A DNA stretch of 34,775 nt from a virus: the IMG/VR virus record IMGVR_UViG_3300032053_004246, positions 1-34,775 of that record. The stretch is one strand, 5' to 3'. Position numbers and translations under genes: made by a program. How positions within the stretch are numbered: the first letter of the stretch is position 1; each line of letters begins with the position of its first letter. The notes beneath the pieces are model-generated. The model saw only the letters and a list, made by a program, of their open reading frames with translations. It was not told the DNA's origin and searched no databases. This document shows, piece after piece, positions 28,596 through 34,775 of the stretch.

Positions 28596-30727
28596 ATCCC
28601 CCCTGTCGGTTCTCCACCTGCCGCCCCTTGCGGTAAGCCGGGCGGTGCGCCTGCCACCTTATTCGCTTGCCCTTGTATCTGCCCGGCGGTCGGCGGGTTC
28701 GGGCTGACCTGCGGCATGGCAGGTGGTGCAATCTCGCCAGTCGCCCTCTCTTCCTGCATCTTCTTTCGGTCGATATGCAACTTGATGTGTGCCCCTAGAT
28801 TTGGCGCTTGCGCAACCACTGGCATGTGATCGGCTAAATGCACATCGTCATCATCATCCTCTGCGGGTGGCATGACCGGCGCTCCAGCAATCGCTTGTTG
28901 GTTCTCCATGCTCGCTTTCTCGTGTTGCTGTACGAGATACGCACCGTATTCTTCTTCGCTGCGTCCTTCCGTATCTGGCGACGGTTTAATCACGTCACCG
29001 TAGCTAAGTGCTTCTGCAATCTTGCGAAGTAACTTTTCTTTCTGAAATAGTTTTTGTATTTTCGGGTCTGGGTCTTTACTTACAATCTCGTATAGTTGTG
29101 TGCCTTGCTGTACTCGTACTGCGCTATCGATCTTGCGTGCGCTTTCAAGATTGACACTTACATGATACGCAATACCATCCGCTACTTCCGGTCCGACCTC
29201 AGGATACTCGACCTCGCCTTTATCACCCACGATCTTGACAACTTCATTCTCGGTCGTTGTCTTGAGGCAAACATGCAGGAATTTCTCGTAAGCGCTATTG
29301 CAAGCTGCGCCAAACGTACTGGCTGTGTCACTTGCGCCTGCACTTGCGTATTGGCCTTTAAGCGCGGTCTTGGTCGCCTTTTCTTCTTTCCCGCTGCCAG
29401 CGCTCATAAAATCAAATGACTGCAACGTCTTGTCGATCATGTCATCCATCATGGTAAGGACCGCGAGCGCACCTTGCGGTATGTCCGCGCTCTGCCGTTC
29501 TCTTACCTTGCCAGCGACAAGCGCTTGATCCTTAAACACCCTAAGCGCACGATTGCGAGCTCGTTCGAGCGTCTTGCGCATCTTCTTGTCGACCGCACCT
29601 GCTTCAATGTCCAGCCCGTGATTGTAATTCATCACGTCGGAAGCGAGTTTATTTTTCAACTTGAGCGAGTATTGTATTTGCACGTCCGCGTCCATCAGGT
29701 CTGACTGCGGTTCGAGCGTGTCAACCGTGTATTGCTCGTTGGGAATCCATTCGACCGACGGGTTTTTGAAATCATACTCCGGCTCGGCAATCCATAACGG
29801 ATCGTCGCAACCGGCTCCGAACACAAGCACGCGGCCAGTCTCTAGGTCGTAAGCATTGCGTAACCATAACCATTTCACATCGTCGTAGGCGTTCGCCTGC
29901 AACTTCTCGACCTCAGCATCGATACTGATACCCTCTACAATTCCCGGCTTGCATTTATCCCGCAATAGGGTCTGATTGATATTGCCGAGTCTAGTCAAAT
30001 GACTCATAGGGAGCTGATAATCGTAAAAGAAATACAGTCCGTCTGATATGCGGGCAGTGCCCGGCTGACGCCTGATGCGATACGGCGAGACGGATTTCAG
30101 AAATGGATGAAATAGCTCGTCGTTACTAAAACTCACCTCGTAATTTGTGTTGATTGTGTGACCGATGAGAAAAATACAGCGGTTATAAGCAAGCGCGTAT
30201 TTGAGTGCGCTGCGCAACTCGAACATCATGCCCGTCGTTTTCTTTTTGAGCAACGCGGTGAGCGTTTTAGCAACCTTGGTCATGTCATGCTTGATCGGCA
30301 TACCGGTCTGCGGGTCGATCTTTCGCTGGCCTGCCTCGTCATATTCAAACACAACATCATTGTCTGGCTCAACCACGGCCTCCGGGTCTTGATAGATAAG
30401 CGACGGGATACGCGATTTGAGGGCTATCTTGTGCTGTGGAAACGGGATTTGAATATCTCGCGCATCTGCAACGTCATCATAGATTTTGCCGTCCAGCACG
30501 TTGCGAATACGATCCATGCGCCCTTTATGCTCCGAATCCTTGAAATACTTGCGGCTTGATTCGTGCCTGACGCGCCAAAGTCGTTTCTCATCTTCCGTCA
30601 ACTTCATCTCGTCCGAAATAACCTGCGCAGAAATAGGTTGATCCTCAGCCTTCACGTCCATCGGGTTCTCAGGGCTTGGTGATGCGCCTGAATAGTCCTG
30701 CACGCTCTTTATTTTGGTTGGAGGCAC
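28592..30727 (-). CDS. Portal protein
   Basis: A 711-residue protein with typical portal features: an N-terminal charged helix (LTEDEKRLWRVRHESSRKYFKDSEHKGRMDRI), the phrase IPFPQHKIALKSRIPSLIYQDPEAVVEP of the wing domain, WIPNEQYTVDTLEPQSDLMDADVQIQ and, around residue 440, the FDFMSAGSGKEEKATKTALKGQYASAGAS clip/stem part. The C-terminus ends in a Pro/Gly-rich tail, after an acidic patch EDDDDDVHLAD. Length fits the large portals of short-tailed phages. GTG is used as start after AAGGAG. Twelve copies would form the DNA gate at one capsid vertex and bind the terminase during packaging. Confidence 0.8.
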   Translation of the reverse strand: MPPTKIKSVQDYSGASPSPENPMDVKAEDQPISAQVISDEMKLTEDEKRLWRVRHESSRKYFKDSEHKGRMDRIRNVLDGKIYDDVADARDIQIPFPQHKIALKSRIPSLIYQDPEAVVEPDNDVVFEYDEAGQRKIDPQTGMPIKHDMTKVAKTLTALLKKKTTGMMFELRSALKYALAYNRCIFLIGHTINTNYEVSFSNDELFHPFLKSVSPYRIRRQPGTARISDGLYFFYDYQLPMSHLTRLGNINQTLLRDKCKPGIVEGISIDAEVEKLQANAYDDVKWLWLRNAYDLETGRVLVFGAGCDDPLWIAEPEYDFKNPSVEWIPNEQYTVDTLEPQSDLMDADVQIQYSLKLKNKLASDVMNYNHGLDIEAGAVDKKMRKTLERARNRALRVFKDQALVAGKVRERQSADIPQGALAVLTMMDDMIDKTLQSFDFMSAGSGKEEKATKTALKGQYASAGASDTASTFGAACNSAYEKFLHVCLKTTTENEVVKIVGDKGEVEYPEVGPEVADGIAYHVSVNLESARKIDSAVRVQQGTQLYEIVSKDPDPKIQKLFQKEKLLRKIAEALSYGDVIKPSPDTEGRSEEEYGAYLVQQHEKASMENQQAIAGAPVMPPAEDDDDDVHLADHMPVVAQAPNLGAHIKLHIDRKKMQEERATGEIAPPAMPQVSPNPPTAGQIQGQANKVAGAPPGLPQGAAGGEPTGGM

Positions 30728-30748
30728 GTTTCTCTCCTTAAACCGGCA

Positions 30749-30773
30749 GGGAAGAGCTGGCCATAGCCCTCCC
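30749..30773 (-). other. Imperfect hairpin in the portal leader
   Basis: On the minus strand GGGAGGGCT-ATGGCC-AGCTCTTCC pairs over nine positions (two G-T wobbles). It lies in the 51-base gap before the portal gene. No T-run follows; AAGGAG of the portal follows seven bases on. Confidence 0.4.
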
Positions 30774-30778
30774 CTCCT

Positions 30779-31102
30779 TTACCGCGTACCGCTAATTGTA
30801 TTTGTCGCGGATCGCGGATTTATCTTACAATTTCGCGGCTGAATCTGCCATAAGCTACCGATAATAAATGTTTTGCAACTCACATCAATCGCTTGGTCAC
30901 CGTAACGCTGGTTGTATATATGCACGCTCTTATAATCCCTGTAACCGGTGTAAGTGTAGATTAGCGAGCACGTAACGCCAAAAGCACACGCAATCGCTAC
31001 CAGCTTCTTGCGCCGAAACATGAAGCCAAACGCGCAAAAGAAAAGGGCTCCGAAGAGCCCTAGTATTATCTTTACGATACTTTTTCGTTCGTCTCTATCC
31101 AA
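30779..31102 (-). CDS. Small membrane protein
   Basis: A 107-residue protein with two membrane segments: IVKIILGLFGALFFCAFGFMF and KLVAIACAFGVTCSLIYTYTGY, separated by a basic RRKK turn, so both ends likely face the periplasm or both the cytoplasm. The remainder is polar, with two cysteines. The start is TTG with GGAGG eight bases upstream, and overlaps the previous gene by eight bases. A membrane protein between terminase and portal is unusual; it may be a moron or a superinfection-exclusion factor (inference). Confidence 0.55.
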   Translation of the reverse strand: MDRDERKSIVKIILGLFGALFFCAFGFMFRRKKLVAIACAFGVTCSLIYTYTGYRDYKSVHIYNQRYGDQAIDVSCKTFIIGSLWQIQPRNCKINPRSATNTISGTR

Positions 31103-31388
31103 CTGCGGCCTCCCCTATTGTTTTAGCGCCGCCTGCTTTCCTTCGCATGTCCTTCCGAATCGTCTCGACTATGGCCGGAGGAATTGCGTTCACCTCCATT
31201 GTCTCCGCCGGTATCTTGCTGTAGAACTCCATGACTGGAAAGCTCTCGTGCTTTACACGCACAGATAGTGCTGCGTATTCCGTTTCTTCCTTCACACCAA
31301 CAACCTCTGCATCTGGCGGTACTACGCCAAACCCTTTCAACAATAACTCAATCGCTTTCAACGGCACCAGCACATTCTTCAACCCCAT
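31095..31388 (-). CDS. Hypothetical protein between terminase and membrane gene
   Basis: A 97-residue protein: MGLKNVLVPLKAIELLLKGFGVVPPDAEVVGVKEETEYAALSVRVKHESFP then a helical KIPAETMEVNAIPPAIVETIRKDMRRK. GGGAGG precedes the ATG. The beta part (VVGV...ALSVRVKHE) is followed by a Pro-rich turn. No family is recognised. It is made with the terminase transcript. Confidence 0.65.
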   Translation of the reverse strand: MGLKNVLVPLKAIELLLKGFGVVPPDAEVVGVKEETEYAALSVRVKHESFPVMEFYSKIPAETMEVNAIPPAIVETIRKDMRRKAGGAKTIGEAAVG

Positions 31389-31405
31389 ATATCCTCCCTT
31401 TGTTG

Positions 31406-33100
31406 TTATTCATCATCTTCCTCATCAAAATCATCATCATCCTGCAACACATCGTGCTTTCGTGTACTTTCAGGTTCGGGCTCACTATAAAACGCCTTTC
31501 TCATTTGGATTTCACCTGCTAGTCGAATCACGCAATCGTCAAACATTCCGGCGGGCGCTCCCAGACTGCCATCGTCCAGAACTGCAAACGTCCGCAATTC
31601 CATGTGCGTGCGTGAATGACTTGATAGCACGTCGCCGTTGCTTAACGCTTCGGCTAGATCGTTAATCATAAGCGGCTTGGTCTTGCTGTTAGTCTCCCAA
31701 CCGTATTCTTTCAACATGATTTTATTCGTCTTATCCTCCACCATGCGAATATAAAGCATCGGATAATTGCGTTCCTTCAGCTTGGCGACCGTCGCATAGC
31801 CGATGCTGTTCTTCTCCGGCGATCCGTAGGCCGTGTTGTAGTAATAGCCCATCGTCTCAAAGACCTCAGCCAGTTTCTCCGGCACGGTCCTGCCGTGCCA
31901 GACTGCGATTTCTTCCATCGTACTGCATCGCATGACCCCGATTGTTGAGAAGTCCGGCTCTCGATTGCCTGTCTGAATCTTACCTTCGGCAACGTCTGCA
32001 AATATCACATACGTTTCTTTCGGTATTGGCATTTCGTAAATACGCAACTGCCCGTTTTCGTTTGCTTCTTTCTTAAATGTGCGTTTGCCGTCTGCCTGCG
32101 TCATGCGAAGGAACCCGCGAAAGATCGACTTCTTTGCCTTGCTTGCCATGCGGTCAACATCTGCACGCACGAATCGCTTGCGGCCAGTCGCAATAAACGC
32201 TTCCTCAATGCTCCCCGGATACTCTTGTTGAAAAAGCAGCGCGTCGCCACCGCACTTGTTCCGTATTCTCCACCGTCGCCAATAGAGTTGCTCGTCGGTC
32301 AAGTTGACCTTACGCCCCTGCCAGATATACTTGCGCCGGATTTCTTCTTCATCAGCCGTGAACGTCATGCCTGCCGGAACCGCCATATGATAGCGGGAAT
32401 CAATAAACCACGGCAGGAAAACCAGTGCGTAATCATTATCGCCGTTCTGCGCTCCGATCACGAGATCGTAAAACCATCCGCCCTCTCCGTTGGCCGTGCT
32501 CTCGATAATGACCATCGTGTCAGGATCGTCGTCGTTCACGCATTGAAGCAGGCCAAGCATGACGGTTGCGGGGTCACGCCAGAAGGCAACCTCGGACGGA
32601 TGCAGATAGTCAATTGTCATGGACCGACCAGCAGTTACATCAAGCGCTGTCTCGACCAGCAATTTCGAGCCCAAATTGTGAAAGAACATCTCTCGACCGC
32701 GTGGCGCACTTTGCGTCGGCAACGCTGGCCGAAATTCAGGGTCTTGATAATTCCAAAACCGTCTCGTTATCTCAAAGATTTCGTTTGCACTGTCCTTCTC
32801 GTGGCTGATTACCATGCCAACGCGATTGAACCGCGTCGTAACCTTGTGGTAAATCCACCCTTCAATTAAGGTGCTGATTCCCTCGCGGCGAGCTTTCAGC
32901 GTTACAATTCTGATCGGCTTACCTGCTGCCTCCTGCTTACGCCGCGCTTCCCAAACAATTTGCTGTGGTTCGTTGTATCGCCAAGGAATTAATTTCCCCT
33001 TATAAACAATCTGCAAAAGCTTTTGATTATGGTATTTTGCATCACGTTGTAATTTCTTCGCTTTTGGTTTCAGCTTCTTCGTCCATAAACAATCGCTCAT
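31406..33100 (-). CDS. terL: Terminase large subunit
   Basis: A 564-residue protein from the ATG at 33100 (MSDCLWTKK). It has a deviant Walker A KARREGIST (69-77), a helicase-like Walker B region TIDYLHPSEVAFW with catalytic E170, and IIESTANGEGGWFYD (199-211) as coupling motif. The C-terminal RNase-H-type nuclease has VIFADVAEG (D369), ERNYPMLYI and DDCVIRLAGEI (D521-D522). It drives DNA into the head by ATP hydrolysis and cuts the concatemer. The extreme C-terminus is acidic (QDDDDFDEEDDE), as in P22-like terminases that bind the portal. It overlaps the small-subunit gene by 59 bases; the start is chosen by the family N-terminus and by GGGG upstream. Confidence 0.9.
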   Translation of the reverse strand: MSDCLWTKKLKPKAKKLQRDAKYHNQKLLQIVYKGKLIPWRYNEPQQIVWEARRKQEAAGKPIRIVTLKARREGISTLIEGWIYHKVTTRFNRVGMVISHEKDSANEIFEITRRFWNYQDPEFRPALPTQSAPRGREMFFHNLGSKLLVETALDVTAGRSMTIDYLHPSEVAFWRDPATVMLGLLQCVNDDDPDTMVIIESTANGEGGWFYDLVIGAQNGDNDYALVFLPWFIDSRYHMAVPAGMTFTADEEEIRRKYIWQGRKVNLTDEQLYWRRWRIRNKCGGDALLFQQEYPGSIEEAFIATGRKRFVRADVDRMASKAKKSIFRGFLRMTQADGKRTFKKEANENGQLRIYEMPIPKETYVIFADVAEGKIQTGNREPDFSTIGVMRCSTMEEIAVWHGRTVPEKLAEVFETMGYYYNTAYGSPEKNSIGYATVAKLKERNYPMLYIRMVEDKTNKIMLKEYGWETNSKTKPLMINDLAEALSNGDVLSSHSRTHMELRTFAVLDDGSLGAPAGMFDDCVIRLAGEIQMRKAFYSEPEPESTRKHDVLQDDDDFDEEDDE

Positions 33101-33380
33101 AAAGCCCCATTGCATTGCCCTCGACTTCAACGTGCTGACGCGCTTTCCCGTATGCTTGATCGAGCGCATAGGTTATTGCATAAATGTCGGGCGGCTTCTC
33201 GTAAACGGCAGGCCCGTCCTTCGTCTCCTTCTGGACTACAACACCCTTTATCAACTCACGAAGTTTCTCTCTGCACAGCGGGCCTTCTAACTTCATGGCC
33301 TCGACAAACTCCTGCCGATCTTTTGAAACCATCCCCTTCGGACGTCCAGCACCCGGCCTTTTTCCACCGTTTTTCCCCAT
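33042..33380 (-). CDS. terS: Terminase small subunit-like protein
   Basis: A 112-residue protein with GKNGGKRPGAGRPKGMVSKDR at the start, the basic Gly/Arg/Pro-rich phrase of many phage small terminases, followed by a helical part (EFVEAMKLEGPLCREKLRELIKGV) and YAITYALDQAYGKARQHVEVEG. The last phrase is common in terminase-associated small proteins. It would recognise the packaging site and load the large subunit. The ATG at 33380 is chosen because the longer upstream extension runs through a terminator. It overlaps the large subunit by 59 bases. The call is by motif and order. Confidence 0.75.
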   Translation of the reverse strand: MGKNGGKRPGAGRPKGMVSKDRQEFVEAMKLEGPLCREKLRELIKGVVVQKETKDGPAVYEKPPDIYAITYALDQAYGKARQHVEVEGNAMGLYERLFMDEEAETKSEEITT

Positions 33381-33424
33381 AACTGATTTCTTACGATTGA
33401 TTTTCAGTTTGTTTCGGACAAAAG

Positions 33425-33454
33425 AAAAGCCACGCAAGTAAATGCACGGCTTTT
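33425..33454 (-). terminator. Rho-independent terminator before the packaging genes
   Basis: On the minus strand AAAAGCCGTGC-ATTTACTT-GCGTGGCTTTT pairs over 11 positions (two wobbles), followed by CTTTTG. It separates the right-end small genes from the terminase, and the packaging start is 45 bases away. Confidence 0.8.
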
Positions 33455-33464
33455 GGTTGCAAAT

Positions 33465-33656
33465 CTAACTATGGGTAGTTTTAGCATACCGATGTTGCAA
33501 GGGCAAGCAATTATTTTCATAATTCTTTCGCATTGTTTCTTGTTCTTCTAAAGTCATATCTACAAAAGTCCTGATAGGCCCATGTTTTTCTTTATCTATT
33601 TTACCTAAGATGTTTACCGGCGGTTTCTCTATTTTCGGTCTGATAATTCGCCTCAT
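33465..33656 (-). CDS. Hypothetical small basic protein
   Basis: A 63-residue protein, MRRIIRPKIEKPPVNILGKIDKEK followed by a helical TFVDMTLEEQETMRKNYENN and a polar tail. It overlaps the upstream gene by ATGA and ends before the terminator, so it closes that transcript. No family is recognised. Confidence 0.6.
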   Translation of the reverse strand: MRRIIRPKIEKPPVNILGKIDKEKHGPIRTFVDMTLEEQETMRKNYENNCLPLQHRYAKTTHS

Positions 33657-34021
33657 TTTCCCAACTCCGTTACATACATCGGCGGCTCGTATCGGTGGCT
33701 GATAAGTCCCACTTCCTCAAATCTCTGCTCTAGCCTACTCATCACCCGCCGCTTGATACGCCAAATCGTATAGCGTGAACGGTTAATCCGAATGGTTGGC
33801 TCTTCCGAATATGCCTTGATAATCACATGCAATTCATTATCCGACAATTCGGAGAGAACATGAGCGATTCTAAAAAACGTTATCCACACGTCCATAAAAC
33901 ATGGCTCTGCCTTCCTGCTCCCCATTGATACTAGATCGTGATTGCCGGGCAATCTAGGCGGTCGCAAGAACTTTTCATTAACGAACCACCGGAGTATCCT
34001 GTGGACGTTATCGAAGGTCAT
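33653..34021 (-). CDS. Possible late transcription regulator (helix-turn-helix)
   Basis: A 122-residue protein. The middle is helical: FMDVWITFFRIAHVLSELSDNELHVIIKAYSEEPTIRINRSRYTIWRIKRRVMSRLEQRF. The phrase IRINRSRYTIWRIKRRVMSRLEQ resembles the recognition-helix end of RinA/ArpU-type and sigma region-4-like phage late activators, in which a basic helix follows an R-x-x-x-R. Its place just before terminase fits such a regulator, which in other phages turns on the packaging and structural genes. The start overlaps the acidic gene by ATGA. The assignment is tentative. Confidence 0.5.
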   Translation of the reverse strand: MTFDNVHRILRWFVNEKFLRPPRLPGNHDLVSMGSRKAEPCFMDVWITFFRIAHVLSELSDNELHVIIKAYSEEPTIRINRSRYTIWRIKRRVMSRLEQRFEEVGLISHRYEPPMYVTELGK

Positions 34022-34263
34022 TCACTTTCCCCTTCTGTTTCTGCTTCGGGATCTTCAACCCCCTCTGGGAACGGCTCCTCGTCAACTATCTCCCTGCCGA
34101 TTGTCGGACTCGGCGGCGGACAAGGTGCGTGGACGTCGCCCGGTTCTTCTTCGTCCTCGTCGTCATCTTCAATCTCACCCTCCCCAGCAACAGTGTTTTC
34201 CCCTTCGGCTTCTTCTTCGTCTTGATCTTCTTCATCGTTGAAAATACCTCCGTCCTCGCTCAT
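34018..34263 (-). CDS. Very acidic small protein
   Basis: An 81-residue protein of which about 36 residues are Asp or Glu, with a single Arg. Its first 45 residues are nearly all acidic, followed by a Pro run (CPPPSPTIG) and another acidic tail. GGAGGAAACC precedes the ATG at 34263; an in-frame ATG at 34290 or 34293 also has a GGAGGG and would add nine or ten residues. The composition is like DNA-mimic or chaperone proteins, but length and pattern match no known anti-restriction protein that I can name. It overlaps the putative regulator gene by ATGA. Confidence 0.6.
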   Translation of the reverse strand: MSEDGGIFNDEEDQDEEEAEGENTVAGEGEIEDDDEDEEEPGDVHAPCPPPSPTIGREIVDEEPFPEGVEDPEAETEGESE

Positions 34264-34318
34264 GGTTTCCTCCCTAATGGGTTTTGACATCATTCCCTCC
34301 CTAATCTGTCATTTTTTT

Positions 34319-34576
34319 TCACCAACACCACTCGTCAACAATTCGCTTCTTCCCGATTGTCAGCAAAGCAATGTGTTCAGGGAACGTAAGCCCCGCCACT
34401 TGATAATGGTGTGTCCTGCCGTCCTCTGACTTTTCCCAAAAATGGATTGCCATTCCAGAGGGCACAATTTCACCCGATTTTATACGGATAATCATATCCT
34501 CAAGAGCATCAACGCAAGTCCACTCACGACTATCGCCTTTAACCTCAGCTCGTTTGCGGGCAATCTCATCCACCAT
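34319..34576 (-). CDS. Hypothetical small protein
   Basis: An 85-residue protein: MVDEIARKRAEVKGDSREWTCVDALEDMIIRIKSGEIVPSGMAIHFWEKSEDGRTHHYQVAGLTFPEHIALLTIGKKRIVDEWCW. The first part is helical and acidic, then a strand-rich middle (MAIHFWEKSEDGRTHHYQVAG) and a Trp/Cys end. AGGAGG precedes the ATG, or the GTG one codon in. No family is recognised; it looks like a small early/middle phage protein with one alpha/beta domain. Confidence 0.6.
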   Translation of the reverse strand: MVDEIARKRAEVKGDSREWTCVDALEDMIIRIKSGEIVPSGMAIHFWEKSEDGRTHHYQVAGLTFPEHIALLTIGKKRIVDEWCW

Positions 34577-34594
34577 TCCCTCCTAATATCCCAA

Positions 34595-34645
34595 CAGTGG
34601 GCGGTAGCTCCGGTACACGGCGGATGTGCCATACCGCCCCGACTG
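34595..34645 (-). other. Long inverted repeat in a gap near the right edge
   Basis: GGGCGGTA (34599-34606) and TACCGCCC (34632-34639) are perfect complements, and CAGT (34595-34598) and ACTG (34642-34645) continue the stem after a two-base bulge, around a 25-base loop. It lies between the DUF5131-like gene and the 85-residue gene, where I see no convincing protein. Function unknown. Confidence 0.5.
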
Positions 34646-34658
34646 CGGGAATCAAAGA

Positions 34659-34775
34659 TCATTTTGGGAACTCCCTTATTAACAAGTCCTTTGGTATCGG
34701 TTCTTTCTTTGCCATTTGTTTCATAAAGAAAGGCACGCCCGCTGCTTGGCATTGATCGCGGATTGATCGCGCCCA
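34659..34775 (-). CDS. Gp37/Gp68-like (DUF5131) protein, C-terminal fragment
   Basis: Only the last 38 codons are in the window. They read WARSIRDQCQAAGVPFFMKQ, then KEPIPKDLLIREFPK and stop. The SxRDQCxxAGVPFFxKQ phrase and the closing IREFP are the C-terminal signature of the phage Gp37/Gp68 family (DUF5131), whose full members start with a Cys-rich, radical-SAM-like region. That part lies beyond the window edge. The reaction carried out by the family is not settled. It is probably the last gene of the transcript that enters from the right. Confidence 0.75.
   Translation of the reverse strand, partial: WARSIRDQCQAAGVPFFMKQMAKKEPIPKDLLIREFPK

Noticed and set aside
32225-32869. 214-codon plus-strand frame
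   Set aside because: Antisense to the ATPase part of the large terminase, which has all expected motifs.
33938-34225. Ser-rich plus-strand frame
   Set aside because: It is the mirror of the Glu/Asp codons of the acidic gene.
34492-34752. 86-codon minus-strand frame at the right edge
   Set aside because: It crosses the inverted repeat and overlaps the DUF5131 C-terminus, which is recognised in another frame.
1-34775. tRNA genes, integrase, attachment site
   Set aside because: None was seen by reading both strands; a tRNA scan could not be run, so a missed tRNA is possible.

Overview
The window is part of a tailed-phage genome, or of a prophage. It is very compact. All but one of its protein genes lie on the minus strand and read from high to low coordinates, many joined by ATGA or TAATG stop/start overlaps. 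The morphogenesis genes run in the order terminase, portal, scaffold, coat, head decoration, connector, propeller-type tail proteins, fibres and internal/ejection proteins. No tape measure, tail tube or sheath is seen, which fits a short-tailed (podovirus-like) virion with a P22-type plan. An inner/outer spanin pair and lipoprotein signals indicate a Gram-negative host. Nothing in the sequence fixes the host more closely. No integrase, tRNA or CRISPR array is visible.

Right end (34.8 to 33.4 kb): the C-terminus of a Gp37/Gp68-like (DUF5131) protein is cut by the window edge. It is followed by a structured gap and four small genes, including a very acidic protein and a possible late regulator, and closed by a terminator. 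From 33.4 to 28.2 kb: small and large terminase, two small genes, portal and an FmdB-type zinc ribbon. From 28.2 to 22.3 kb: a leaky-terminator-like hairpin, scaffold, major capsid protein, two tandem paralogous decoration-type proteins, a connector-like protein and a tail propeller/nozzle-type protein. From 22.3 to 15.7 kb: a predicted seven-bladed propeller protein built on a TAATD motif, small structural proteins separated by two further terminators, a repeat-rich tail fibre, and small proteins with membrane or signal segments. From 15.7 to 8.1 kb: an acetyltransferase, two short paralogues, two putative internal proteins, a 1513-residue putative ejection protein and two small genes. From 7.9 to 6.3 kb: the lysis cassette with endolysin, small genes, holin candidate, inner spanin, and an outer spanin that starts inside the inner-spanin gene in another frame.

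At 5.8 to 6.25 kb lies the only plus-strand gene, a small lipoprotein with a metzincin-like zinc-protease motif. Next to it is a 64-residue basic protein flanked on both sides by copies of an operator-like palindrome. One copy forms the spacer of a near-consensus sigma-70 promoter that fires leftward into the early genes. This is the best candidate in the window for an undescribed regulatory and accessory (moron-like) unit.

Left end (5.4 to 0 kb): early and middle genes, with hypothetical and zinc-ribbon proteins leading into a replication/recombination block. That block holds a PD-(D/E)XK exonuclease, an ssDNA-binding protein, an HNH/YbcO-like protein, a zinc ribbon, a DUF559-type nuclease and the N-terminus of a lambda O-like replication protein cut by the window edge.
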